Assembly (NCBI RefSeq): GCF_002160765.1
Contig: NZ_NFLF01000008.1
Coordinates: forward strand, 86,296-150,295
Reading direction: 5' to 3'
From: Lachnoclostridium sp. An138
GTDB taxonomy: Bacteria; Bacillota; Clostridia; Lachnospirales; Lachnospiraceae
Length of the DNA stretch: 64,000 nt
A program made the position numbers and the translations under genes. The notes beneath the pieces are model-generated. The model was given only the letters and a program-made list of their open reading frames with translations, made no database searches and was not told where the DNA came from. Positions 55,136 through 63,042 of the stretch are shown here, piece by piece (position 1 is the stretch's first letter; every line of letters starts with the position of its first letter).

Positions 55136-57415
55136 ATGAATATGAATGCAATCAATGATTATTTTGCCTCAAAACTTCATAAGCCATTTTTTATGGTGGT
55201 TGGAGATAAAGAATATGGAGAAATTATAAATTGTCTTAAAAGTCGTGCTATTAGTATTATATGTGTGAGTGACTGTTGTAGGAGTGAGGATAAGGTACCA
55301 GACATGGATGTTCTCAGGCAAAAGCTAGAGACTGCGGATGTATCGTGTGATTATAACGACGTTGTGTTACTTGGTCTTGGAGAATATCTTGCATTAAGTG
55401 GGGAGACACGGACAAAAGATATTCTTTCAGAACTTGTTAACTACAATCTTGGTAGTGCGCAAGTGGTGCTGCTTTTAAGATGTGTATCAACTCAAGTTAA
55501 GGAACTGGTTAAAAGTGATAAGAGGCTTCTTGAAAGCGGTAGAGTTGTATTCGGTGATGACCTAGGTACGGCGGTTAGCTTTAAGTTTTCAGCTCCTGGA
55601 TTAGGGATATACGAATTGAACGGAATAAAAAATGTCCTTAAGACTCTTGAGACAGGTGTGTCAGGAGCGATTTTCGCGAGTACAGTTATAGAGTTTAAAG
55701 ACTCTATTCTTCCTGTACAACGAGTAAGAGATTCGTATGAAGCAATTTCGAGGAAACTTAACATGTGTGCTATTCCAAAGGAATGCGGAATAGAGGAAAT
55801 GTGGAGAAAATTACTTTCAGAGCTCCGAGATAAAGAATTTAGAATTAATGAAATTTTTTCTGACTATGGCTTTTTAGAGTATCAGGATGCAGAACTTTAT
55901 GAATTCCTTTATGAAGAGGAATATAGGAGCTGGCTTTTTTATATTTACTTGAGGGTAAATGAAAAATTATATGATGGGAAATATCTGGGTTATGTATTAG
56001 GAAAGAGCATTGGAATAGAAAGTTTTAAATATAATGTCAAAAATGCAATAATAGACATTCCACATGAAGCGCCTACATTTCCTACGTTTTACAAAGAAAG
56101 AAAAAAGTTACTTTCTAATTATCCGGAACCAGAAATGGCCTCTTTTGTTAGTAAAAATAGGGTGAATGAGAAAGAGAGTGTTTATAAATTAACAGATAAT
56201 ACTTTGGTTGAAAGACAGGAAATAATTATTTGGATTGCTTGTCACGGTATTCCGGATAACCTTGCAGTGATATATCCTGATCTGGCGTTATATATGAAAA
56301 AATATTCTTTTAGTGGAAAAAATCTTGATCCAGATTTTGCGGCAAGGCTTACGACATATTTTGAAAGGTATAAGGAACTGAAGCTTAGAAATCTTATAAC
56401 AGAAGACTTTTTAAATGAGGTTGATAAGCTTGCGCGAGAACGAATATATAATCGTCTTCCGAGTCGGGATGAATTAGTAAAGAAGACCTATAGTAAATCA
56501 ACGCAGCTGTTTTGGATTGATGCTCTAGGGGTTGAATATTTAAGTTATATAATCGAACTTGCAAAAAGATACGGATTAAAAATTCAGGTGGAGATTGGCA
56601 GAGCGCTACTTCCTACGATCACATGTGAAAATAGTGATTTCTTTAGAAACTGGCCTGAGGACTTAAGACATTCTAAAGAAGAAGAACTTGATGATATCAA
56701 GCACAATGATAAAGGAGGATACTATTATAGCTCTAAAAATCCATATCCTATTCATCTTGCGAAAGAATTGGAAATAATTGAACGTGCCATGAATGATATT
56801 GCGACAAATTTAGGATTAGGGAAATACGAGCGTGTTGTAATCACAAGTGATCATGGCTCATCAAGACTTGCTGTACTAAGAAATAAAGAAGAAAAATATG
56901 AAACAGATACAAAGGGGGAACATTCAGGAAGGTGTTGTAAGTTCTTTCCAGATTGTGATCTTCCTTTTGCGATATCCGAAGAAGAGCGAGGCTATATAGT
57001 TCTTGCAGATTATGGAAGATTCAAAGGGAGTCGAGCTGCCAATGTAGAAGTCCATGGGGGAGCTTCTCTTGAGGAAGTAGTTGTACCGTTAATTACATTA
57101 TCATTGAATGATAGTAGTATTGAGATTTCAATTGTTGATGGGGAAAAGATAAAAGCAGACCCGAAGATTGGAATTAAGATATTACTATTTGTAAATAAGG
57201 AAGTTCAAGATATATTAACGTTGAGTTATGGTAGCATGCGCTATCCATCAGAAAAAGTTGATGATAATCATTATGTTGTGAAAATTCCAGATATAAGACG
57301 GGCTGGGACTTATCCAGCAGATGTATATTTTGGAGAAGATCTTGCAGCTCATATTGAAATAAAAGCAATGGGTAAGAGCGCGTCAATGAATGATGAATTT
57401 GATGCCTTGTTTTGA
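55136..57415 (+). CDS. pglZ: PglZ-domain protein (alkaline-phosphatase superfamily)
   Basis: The product has 759 residues. The C-terminal half is a PglZ domain: LFWIDALGVEYL (Asp462), a Thr near 494 in RALLPTITCEN, and the metal-binding VITSDHGSSRL (Asp572, His573). A histidine in VEVHGGASLEEVVVP follows, as in the superfamily. The N-terminal 450 residues are family-specific. PglZ is the one protein shared by all BREX types. The ribosome binding site GGGAGG lies nine bases upstream. BREX PglZ proteins have been linked to nuclease or phosphatase activity; which applies here is unknown. Confidence 0.85.
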   Translation: MNMNAINDYFASKLHKPFFMVVGDKEYGEIINCLKSRAISIICVSDCCRSEDKVPDMDVLRQKLETADVSCDYNDVVLLGLGEYLALSGETRTKDILSELVNYNLGSAQVVLLLRCVSTQVKELVKSDKRLLESGRVVFGDDLGTAVSFKFSAPGLGIYELNGIKNVLKTLETGVSGAIFASTVIEFKDSILPVQRVRDSYEAISRKLNMCAIPKECGIEEMWRKLLSELRDKEFRINEIFSDYGFLEYQDAELYEFLYEEEYRSWLFYIYLRVNEKLYDGKYLGYVLGKSIGIESFKYNVKNAIIDIPHEAPTFPTFYKERKKLLSNYPEPEMASFVSKNRVNEKESVYKLTDNTLVERQEIIIWIACHGIPDNLAVIYPDLALYMKKYSFSGKNLDPDFAARLTTYFERYKELKLRNLITEDFLNEVDKLARERIYNRLPSRDELVKKTYSKSTQLFWIDALGVEYLSYIIELAKRYGLKIQVEIGRALLPTITCENSDFFRNWPEDLRHSKEEELDDIKHNDKGGYYYSSKNPYPIHLAKELEIIERAMNDIATNLGLGKYERVVITSDHGSSRLAVLRNKEEKYETDTKGEHSGRCCKFFPDCDLPFAISEEERGYIVLADYGRFKGSRAANVEVHGGASLEEVVVPLITLSLNDSSIEISIVDGEKIKADPKIGIKILLFVNKEVQDILTLSYGSMRYPSEKVDDNHYVVKIPDIRRAGTYPADVYFGEDLAAHIEIKAMGKSASMNDEFDALF

Positions 57416-57430
57416 TAGGAGGAAAGCAAA

Positions 57431-58954
57431 GTGACCAACACTGAAAAAAAACTGAGAAGTTGTTTCGATGAGATGGTTGTATACAAAGATCTTAAGAAGC
57501 AAAGTAATATATTTTCTGCACTTAGCCTTCCATCGTTTATGAGAGATTGGATTTTGCGGAAATTTGAAGATGAGGATGGAGTATTTGATGTTGATCAGGT
57601 ATCAAAATTTGTGCATACGTATCTTCCGAAGAAAGAAGATTGGAATGCGATAAAAAACCGTGTTATTATCGAGCGGGAAGCAGTTAGGTTTTTGGCTAAG
57701 ATCTCGATTGATATTGATATCAAAACTGGGCAGGTATCATTTTCACTTTCTGATTTCGGACTTTCATACAAAGATACAGTAATCGATGAAGCTGTGTGGG
57801 ATGAATGCAAAGGAGATCTTGTTAACGGGTATGAAACATGGGGAATGGTAGAAATTGGATATCAGTCTCCTGATGAATATGATCACGAATGGTCATTTGA
57901 CATCAAAAAAAATAAAGACAGATCTAAGGCTGGAAAGAAAGGAAAGATAAAACTTCTTTCTTTCAAACCATTTTGTCCTTATAGGGTTGACATCGATTAT
58001 TTCAAAGAGGCGCGAAAAGAATTTACAACGAAAGAATGGATAGATGTGGTCCTCGGCGCGGTCGATTATAATGCAGAAGGATACGGTGATGATGAAGAGA
58101 GAAAGCTTACGATGTTGACAAGGCTTCTACCATTTATAGAAAAAAGACTTAACTTGATTGAACTTGCTCCGAAAGGCACTGGAAAATCATATTTATTTGG
58201 GCGAGTAAGCCGATATGGCTGGTTATCTAGTGGTGGTATCATGAGTCGAGCAAAGATGTTTTATGATCAGAACAGACGTATAGAGGGGCTTGTTGCTGGA
58301 CATGATTTTATTACATTGGATGAGGTTCAGACTATATCTTTTACTGATATTGATGAAATGAGAGCAGCGCTTAAAGGATACCTTGAATCTGGAGTTTATA
58401 CTGTAGGCAATCACGAAGGAGCGGCACACGCTGGAATGATTCTTTGTGGAAATATAAGCAAAGAAGTAATGGAGGAAGATGGGTTTGGGAATATGTTTGA
58501 AGAGCTGCCTAAAGTTTTTCATGAGTCTGCGTTGATAGATAGATTCCACGGTTTTATAAAAGGCTGGAATATCCCGAGAATGAATGACGATCTTAAGGTT
58601 TCTGGGTGGGCTTTGAATTCTGAATATTTTTGCTCTATTATGCACGAGTTAAGAGATGATATGAGTTATAGAGCTATAGTGGATAAGCTTGTTATTGTTC
58701 CGGATGGGGCTGATACAAGGGATACTGAAGCAGTAAAACGTATCAGCACGGCATATCTGAAACTGTTGTTCCCTAATGTTCGCCAACCAGGAGACATATC
58801 CTCCAATGATTTTAGACGTTATTGTTTAGATAGGGCAAGAAAGATGAGAGATACCATCAAATATCAGCTTGGTATTTTGGATACTGAGTATAGGGGAAAG
58901 GACATTCCTGTCTTTACGGTATGCAGGGATTATGACGGAGAATATTATGGCTGA
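57431..58954 (+). CDS. brxL: BrxL-type Lon-like ATPase, short form
   Basis: The product has 507 residues from GTG 57431, preceded by AGGAGGAAAG. The N-terminal domain (about 1-200) contains KKEDWNAIKNRVI. The AAA+ core has Walker A ELAPKGTGKSYLFGRVS (244-260), Walker B DFITLDEVQTI (about 295-305) and the later motif LCGNISKE. Many BrxL proteins are about 680 residues, with a C-terminal Lon-protease-like domain; here the protein ends soon after the ATPase region (IPVFTVCRDYDGEYYG), so that domain is absent. BrxL rings bind DNA and act in exclusion. The gene overlaps the next by eight bases. Confidence 0.8.
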   Translation: MTNTEKKLRSCFDEMVVYKDLKKQSNIFSALSLPSFMRDWILRKFEDEDGVFDVDQVSKFVHTYLPKKEDWNAIKNRVIIEREAVRFLAKISIDIDIKTGQVSFSLSDFGLSYKDTVIDEAVWDECKGDLVNGYETWGMVEIGYQSPDEYDHEWSFDIKKNKDRSKAGKKGKIKLLSFKPFCPYRVDIDYFKEARKEFTTKEWIDVVLGAVDYNAEGYGDDEERKLTMLTRLLPFIEKRLNLIELAPKGTGKSYLFGRVSRYGWLSSGGIMSRAKMFYDQNRRIEGLVAGHDFITLDEVQTISFTDIDEMRAALKGYLESGVYTVGNHEGAAHAGMILCGNISKEVMEEDGFGNMFEELPKVFHESALIDRFHGFIKGWNIPRMNDDLKVSGWALNSEYFCSIMHELRDDMSYRAIVDKLVIVPDGADTRDTEAVKRISTAYLKLLFPNVRQPGDISSNDFRRYCLDRARKMRDTIKYQLGILDTEYRGKDIPVFTVCRDYDGEYYG

Positions 58955-59141
58955 TTGTTATATTTGTGGGAAAAAGGATATAAGTAAAAATGAAATTGGA
59001 CTTACAGCAAAATTGATGGGGCAAAAATTTAAAAAGTCTTATTGCCTTTTCTGTCTTGCTGAACAATTAGAGGTTACGGAAGAAGAACTTCTTGATAAAA
59101 TTGAAGAGTTTAAAAACGAAGGATGTAAACTTTTTGAATAA
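58947..59141 (+). CDS. Small CxxC/CxxC protein in the BREX-like operon
   Basis: The product has 64 residues from ATG 58947, with GGAG six bases upstream inside brxL; the start overlaps the brxL stop by eight bases (ATGGCTGA). It has two cysteine pairs, CYICGKK near residue 4 and SYCLFCLAE near residue 32, and a C-terminal acidic helix ending NEGCKLFE. The cysteine spacing suggests a zinc ribbon. Its place between brxL and the desulfurase suggests a sulfur-carrier or adaptor role, but this is inference. I have no family name for it. Confidence 0.7.
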   Translation: MADCYICGKKDISKNEIGLTAKLMGQKFKKSYCLFCLAEQLEVTEEELLDKIEEFKNEGCKLFE

Positions 59142-59154
59142 GGCAGGTGAGCTA

Positions 59155-60276
59155 ATGATATATGCGGATAATGCTGCCACAACGAAACTTGATGAAGACG
59201 CCTTTGAGGCGATGAAAACTTATTTGGCAATAGAATACGCAAATGTTTCTCAACCATACTCGTTTGCCAAATCTGCGAAGAGTGCACTAAAACGTTCGCG
59301 GGAAGTAGTTGCTGCATGCATTGGTGCTGAGCCGGAAGAAATATATTTTACTTCTGGAGGGACTGAGAGTGATAACTGGGCAATAAAGTCTGTTTTGCAT
59401 TTAAAAAACAGGAATAAACATATTGTTACTTCTCAGATTGAGCACCATGCAGTGCTGAATGCCTGTCGCTCACTAGAAGGGTTTGGAGTTAGCACTAATT
59501 TTCTCCCTGTTGACAGAGATGGTGAACTTTCCCCGAAAACTTTAGAAGGAGCTTTAAAAAAAGATGCGGCTCTTGTTTCTGTGATGTTGGCTAACAATGA
59601 AATTGGTACTATTGAGCCAATACGTGAATTGAGTGGTATTGCACATGAACACAAAGCAGTATTCCATACAGATGCTGTGCAGGCTGTTGGACATGTCCCA
59701 ATTAATGTAAAAAAACTGGGAGTTGACATGCTTTCTGCCTCTGCTCACAAATTTAATGGAATGAAGGGAAGCGGATTTCTTTATGTTCGTAATGGAATTG
59801 ATATTCATCCATATTTAGATGGAGGAGCACAGGAGCGTGGACAACGGGCAGGAACAGAGAATATTGCGTCAATTGTGGCAATGGCAACAGCTCTAAGGAA
59901 AAATTGTGACAGGATGGAAAATACAATTGTACAGCTTAGAAACTTGGAGAATATTTTTCTGAGTCGATTGTCTCAAGGTAGATTGGATTATGTGCGTAAT
60001 GGTAGCAGTAATCACCTTCCTGGAAATATTAATATTTCTATTCGAGGAGCTGATGGAGAGATGTTGCTGCATAGGTTAGATCTGAAGGGAATTTGCATAT
60101 CTACCGGTTCAGCTTGTGATTCTGTAAACACACAGGTTTCTCACGTGATTAAAGCTATCCAGGTTCCTGCACCTTACGCTGAGGGAACTATTCGGATAAC
60201 ATTTGGTGTAGATAATACTGAAAAAGAGGCAGTTGCAATTGCTGAAGCTATTCTGCATATTCTTGAAAGCCAATGA
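59155..60276 (+). CDS. Cysteine desulfurase (NifS/IscS/DndA class)
   Basis: The product has 373 residues from ATG 59155 (MIYADNAATTKL, the standard NifS start); the longer frame overlaps the previous gene. The PLP histidine region is TSQIEHHAVLNAC, the Schiff-base lysine Lys199 in SASAHKFNGMKG, and the catalytic cysteine Cys321 in ISTGSACDS. It takes sulfur from cysteine as a persulfide. There is no IscU or other Fe-S assembly gene nearby. As the last gene of the operon it is best read as sulfur donor to BrxP, like DndA to DndC. Its end coincides with the right island border. Confidence 0.88.
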   Translation: MIYADNAATTKLDEDAFEAMKTYLAIEYANVSQPYSFAKSAKSALKRSREVVAACIGAEPEEIYFTSGGTESDNWAIKSVLHLKNRNKHIVTSQIEHHAVLNACRSLEGFGVSTNFLPVDRDGELSPKTLEGALKKDAALVSVMLANNEIGTIEPIRELSGIAHEHKAVFHTDAVQAVGHVPINVKKLGVDMLSASAHKFNGMKGSGFLYVRNGIDIHPYLDGGAQERGQRAGTENIASIVAMATALRKNCDRMENTIVQLRNLENIFLSRLSQGRLDYVRNGSSNHLPGNINISIRGADGEMLLHRLDLKGICISTGSACDSVNTQVSHVIKAIQVPAPYAEGTIRITFGVDNTEKEAVAIAEAILHILESQ

Positions 60277-60286
60277 CAGGGCTTAT

Positions 60287-60577
60287 ATGAGAGAAAAAGG
60301 GCTGGATACGATCCGAAGCCATGCCTGTGACTTTATCCGGAAACGCCTTGCTCCGGCAGAGCCTGCAAACGACGGAAAACAGACACCCATGCGGGGGCAT
60401 CCGGTATTTGCGGCCCAGCATGCCACGGCCACATGCTGCAGAAGCTGTCTGGAAAAATGGCACAGGATTCCGAAAGGGCGGGAGCTGACGGAAGCAGAAC
60501 AGGCATACCTGGTAGATGAAGTCATCATGAAATGGATAAAACGGGAAATGGAACAGAAAGAAGGAAGCGGACAATGA
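60287..60577 (+). pseudogene. DUF4186 protein, 5' end lost at the island border
   Basis: The frame from ATG 60287 gives 96 residues (MREKGLDTIRSHACDFI, then HPVFAAQHATATCCRSC and WHRIPKGRELT), the conserved DUF4186 body. Upstream the frame still reads LKANDRAY, which fits the family, but the first 20 or so residues expected before that are replaced by the end of the desulfurase gene. No ribosome binding site precedes the ATG. The gene may still be translated by coupling, but it is truncated. The stop overlaps the thpR start (ATGA). Confidence 0.65.
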
Positions 60578-61059
60578 GACTGTTTATCGCAATTTTACTT
60601 TCGCCGGAGATGCAGAAGGCGCTGGTTGGCTGTATGCATGATTTAAAGAAGCAGGGAGTGGAAGGAAATTATGTGCCCGCTGCCAATCTGCATATGACGC
60701 TGGCTTTTATCGGAGAGTATGATGATCCGAAGAAAATAAAACAGGTGCTGGAGAAGGTCCCTCTTCCAAAGTTCCGTCTGTCACTCTCGGACAAAGGAAA
60801 TTTCGGCAATCTTCTCTGGGCCGGAGTAAAAGGGAACCAGAAGCTCAGCGCCTATGTGAAGGAACTGCGCGCGGCACTGAAAGAAGAAGGGATTCCCTTT
60901 GAAAACGATAAATTTGTTCCTCATATCACATTGGTTCGGAAGGTTTCTGCAAAGAAGCCTTATCAGGTTCACATTCCCAAAACAGATATGATGGTCACAA
61001 AGGCTTCTCTTATGAAGTCGGAGTTTCGAAACGGTAAGACTGTCTATCAGGAGCTGTAG
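60574..61059 (+). CDS. thpR: RNA 2',3'-cyclic phosphodiesterase
   Basis: The product has 161 residues from ATG 60574, with AAGGAAG upstream and a four-base ATGA overlap with the previous frame. Two HxT motifs, LHMTLAF and PHITLVR, define the 2H phosphoesterase (LigT/ThpR) family and carry the catalytic histidines. It opens 2',3'-cyclic phosphates on RNA ends in the cytoplasm. The biological target is not known in most bacteria. Confidence 0.88.
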   Translation: MRLFIAILLSPEMQKALVGCMHDLKKQGVEGNYVPAANLHMTLAFIGEYDDPKKIKQVLEKVPLPKFRLSLSDKGNFGNLLWAGVKGNQKLSAYVKELRAALKEEGIPFENDKFVPHITLVRKVSAKKPYQVHIPKTDMMVTKASLMKSEFRNGKTVYQEL

Positions 61060-61064
61060 GAATT

Positions 61065-61676
61065 ATGAGCGTGGAAAAATACGACAGACTTTTGCGGATC
61101 AGGACGACGGGAAGGGACGACTCACATTCCGATCAATACCATTACCCCTATGAACCGACGCCCTACCCGGTGCTGGAACGGCTGGCGGATTCCGGGTACA
61201 TCCGGAAAGAAAACACCCTTTTGGATTACGGCTGTGGCAAAGGAAGGGTGGATTTTTATCTGGCCTGGCAGACAAGATGCCGCGCCATCGGGGTAGAGTA
61301 TGACAGACGGATTTTTGAAAAAGCGGAGGAAAATCAGAAGACGGCGGTTTCGGCTGGCCGGACCGTTTTTGAGCTGGCCAGTGCAGAGCTCTTTCCGGTG
61401 CCGGAACGCGCAGACTGCTTTTATTTCTTCAATCCGTTTTCTGTTGAGATACTGCAGAAGGTCCTCGCCCGGATTCTGGAATCCTGGTATGAGGTGCCCA
61501 GAGAAATGCTGCTGTTTTTCTATTATCCGTCGGACGAGTACGTTTCCTGCCTGATGACGGCGGAGCAGATAACCTTTCTGGACGAGATCGACTGCAGAGA
61601 TCTGTTCCAGGGAAACGAGCCGAGGGAACGGATTATGATCTTTGAACTGCAGGGGCAGCCTGCCGGCACAGAATAA
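61065..61676 (+). CDS. Class I SAM-dependent methyltransferase
   Basis: The product has 203 residues. Motif I is LLDYGCGKGRVDFYLA, and motif II, with the acidic residue contacting the SAM ribose, is IGVEYDRRIF. CFYFFNPFS occupies the motif IV position. It starts five bases after thpR with GGAATT in front, so the two are co-transcribed. The substrate (RNA, protein or small molecule) cannot be told. Confidence 0.8.
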   Translation: MSVEKYDRLLRIRTTGRDDSHSDQYHYPYEPTPYPVLERLADSGYIRKENTLLDYGCGKGRVDFYLAWQTRCRAIGVEYDRRIFEKAEENQKTAVSAGRTVFELASAELFPVPERADCFYFFNPFSVEILQKVLARILESWYEVPREMLLFFYYPSDEYVSCLMTAEQITFLDEIDCRDLFQGNEPRERIMIFELQGQPAGTE

Positions 61677-61710
61677 CGAAGCAGCACAGAGGGACAGAAC
61701 AGGTGGCAGT

Positions 61711-62364
61711 ATGAGAAACGAACTTGAAAAATTGTGTAAAATGGTCCGTTCCCTGCCTCTGACAGAAGGCAGAAATGAAACGGAGCTTTCCTGCATATCG
61801 GTGTATCTTTCCAGACAAAGAAAAGCGGATTTGCCACAGACGGACAGCTTTTATGTATATGTGGTGCTGGACGGTTCCATCCGCTTCTATACTCCATCCG
61901 GAATCCTGGATTATCTGCCGGGGCAGTATTCGGTATCCAAAATCGATACGCCTGCTTCCGGTCATGTCCTTACGTTTTCGGAACAGGGAGACTTTCTTGC
62001 GCTTGCGATAGAGCTTACACTGAACGATGTCATTTCCATCCTGCTGGATCTGGACGGGGATCTTGCAGAGAGGATTGCGGACGGCGGTCTTGACAGCAGG
62101 GTGACGGTGTCGGCTGACGCCCATGTGACAGCGTCTATCGGCAGCCAGTTCCTGCAAAGCGTCATCAACATTCAGCAGGCCGGAGAAATCTACGAGATAA
62201 ACAGCTGGATCAAGGAAAATTTCCGCGACTCCTTTACGGTCGAGGAGCTGGCGGAGAAGCGGAACATGAGCGTATCCCAGTCTACAAGGGATTACCGGAA
62301 AATGTTCGGCCTGAAGCCCAAGGAAGATATCGGGAAAAGCATATCGGCCCAGACAGGTCTGTAG
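61711..62364 (+). CDS. AraC-type regulator with an internally deleted DNA-binding domain
   Basis: The product has 217 residues from ATG 61711, with AGGTGG upstream; the longer frame overlaps the methyltransferase. The N-terminal cupin-like AraC_N domain is present (about 1-130). The HTH region starts normally (SWIKENFRDSFTVEELAEKRNMSVSQ) and then jumps straight to STRDYRKMFGLKPKEDI, which in relatives follows a second VSQF about 45 residues later. A shorter gap may also exist near residue 143, between VTASI and SQFLQS. Relatives are near 300 residues. The frame is kept, so a protein is made, but it probably cannot bind DNA. Confidence 0.65.
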   Translation: MRNELEKLCKMVRSLPLTEGRNETELSCISVYLSRQRKADLPQTDSFYVYVVLDGSIRFYTPSGILDYLPGQYSVSKIDTPASGHVLTFSEQGDFLALAIELTLNDVISILLDLDGDLAERIADGGLDSRVTVSADAHVTASIGSQFLQSVINIQQAGEIYEINSWIKENFRDSFTVEELAEKRNMSVSQSTRDYRKMFGLKPKEDIGKSISAQTGL

Positions 62365-62429
62365 AAACGGGTGAATTCTCCGGAGAAACGGGCAAGCAGC
62401 TCCTTTCTGGCGCCTGCTAAAATGAAAGT

Positions 62430-62451
62430 GCTTCCATGAGGAAGCTTATTT
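62430..62451 (+). terminator. Possible terminator after the AraC-type gene
   Basis: GCTTCC (62430-62435) and GGAAGC (62440-62445) with a 4-nt loop, followed by TTATTTC. Confidence 0.4.
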
Positions 62452-62490
62452 CAAAATCAAAATCAAAAGCAGGACAGGAAGGATGGAAAC

Positions 62491-62901
62491 ATGATATTGA
62501 CAGATGAATTATGTGACAGACTTTGTGCGGCAGCGCTTGAAAAAAGCAGGGAGATCGGCATTGATATCAGCTTTGCCGTCAGCGATGAGAACGGGCTGCC
62601 CAGAGTGTACCGGCGTTACGGAGAGGCTCTGGTTCTGAGCATTACGCTTGTGCCGGGCAAGGCTTATACGGCGGCGGTTACCCAGTGCAGGACAAAGGAT
62701 GTGGCTGCGTGTTCCGTTGAGGGAGGCTTTCTGATGGCGATTCAGACAAACGATCCCAGAATTACGCTGGTGGCTGGCGGATATCCGCTGTTCGTAAATG
62801 GAAAGATTGCCGGCGGCATCGGTGTAGGAGGCGGAACGGAAGAGCAGGACTGCGCCATTGCGGAATATGTGGTTTCTGTTTTTGAAGAACTGACAAAATA
62901 G
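62491..62901 (+). CDS. GlcG/HbpS-type heme-binding-like protein
   Basis: The product has 136 residues with AGGAAGGA upstream. The whole length fits the GlcG/HbpS (DUF336) fold: an N-terminal helix (CDRLCAAALEKSREIG), the central SFAVSDENGLPRVYRRYGEA, and a glycine-rich end KIAGGIGVGGGTEEQDCAIAE. Family members bind heme or corrinoid-type cofactors or stabilise enzymes; many have no known role. It follows the AraC-type gene but probably has its own leader. Confidence 0.75.
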   Translation: MILTDELCDRLCAAALEKSREIGIDISFAVSDENGLPRVYRRYGEALVLSITLVPGKAYTAAVTQCRTKDVAACSVEGGFLMAIQTNDPRITLVAGGYPLFVNGKIAGGIGVGGGTEEQDCAIAEYVVSVFEELTK

Positions 62902-62943
62902 GCTCAGGCAGCTTCTGTACCTGAAAATATGATTCCGAAAACG

Positions 62944-62972
62944 TTGCCATCGCTTCCGTAACAGGGTATACT
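62944..62972 (+). promoter_or_regulatory. Promoter of the NifX-FKBP fusion gene
   Basis: TTGCCA (62944-62949), a 17-nt spacer and TATACT (62967-62972), 70 bases before the ATG. Confidence 0.55.
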
Positions 62973-63042
62973 GTTGGTTGAGATAAAGTGCGGCTGCCAT
63001 ATGTTAAGAAGGCAGACTGCAGAAAAGTGGAGGATATAAGAG

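Larger units (their letters stand above)
44773..60276. mobile_element. AT-rich genomic island carrying a type 4 BREX-like operon
   Basis: Base composition and codon choice change sharply at about 44.77 kb (to AT-rich, with many TTG/GTG starts) and change back at about 60.27 kb. Both flanking host genes are incomplete at exactly these points: a methyltransferase without its 3' end and a DUF4186 gene without its 5' end. No integrase, transposase, tRNA or clear direct repeat was found at either edge. Replacement by homologous or illegitimate recombination is therefore likelier than site-specific integration. Confidence 0.7.

Noticed and set aside
46187..60276. Complete Dnd or Ssp phosphorothioation locus
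   Set aside because: DndD, DndE and SspB/SspC-type genes are not visible; BrxC, PglZ and BrxL place the locus with BREX, even though the sulfur chemistry may be shared.
59155..60276. Cysteine desulfurase as part of a housekeeping Fe-S (isc/suf/nif) operon
   Set aside because: No scaffold protein, IscR or SufBCD gene is nearby, and the gene has the AT-rich composition and tight spacing of the BREX-like operon.
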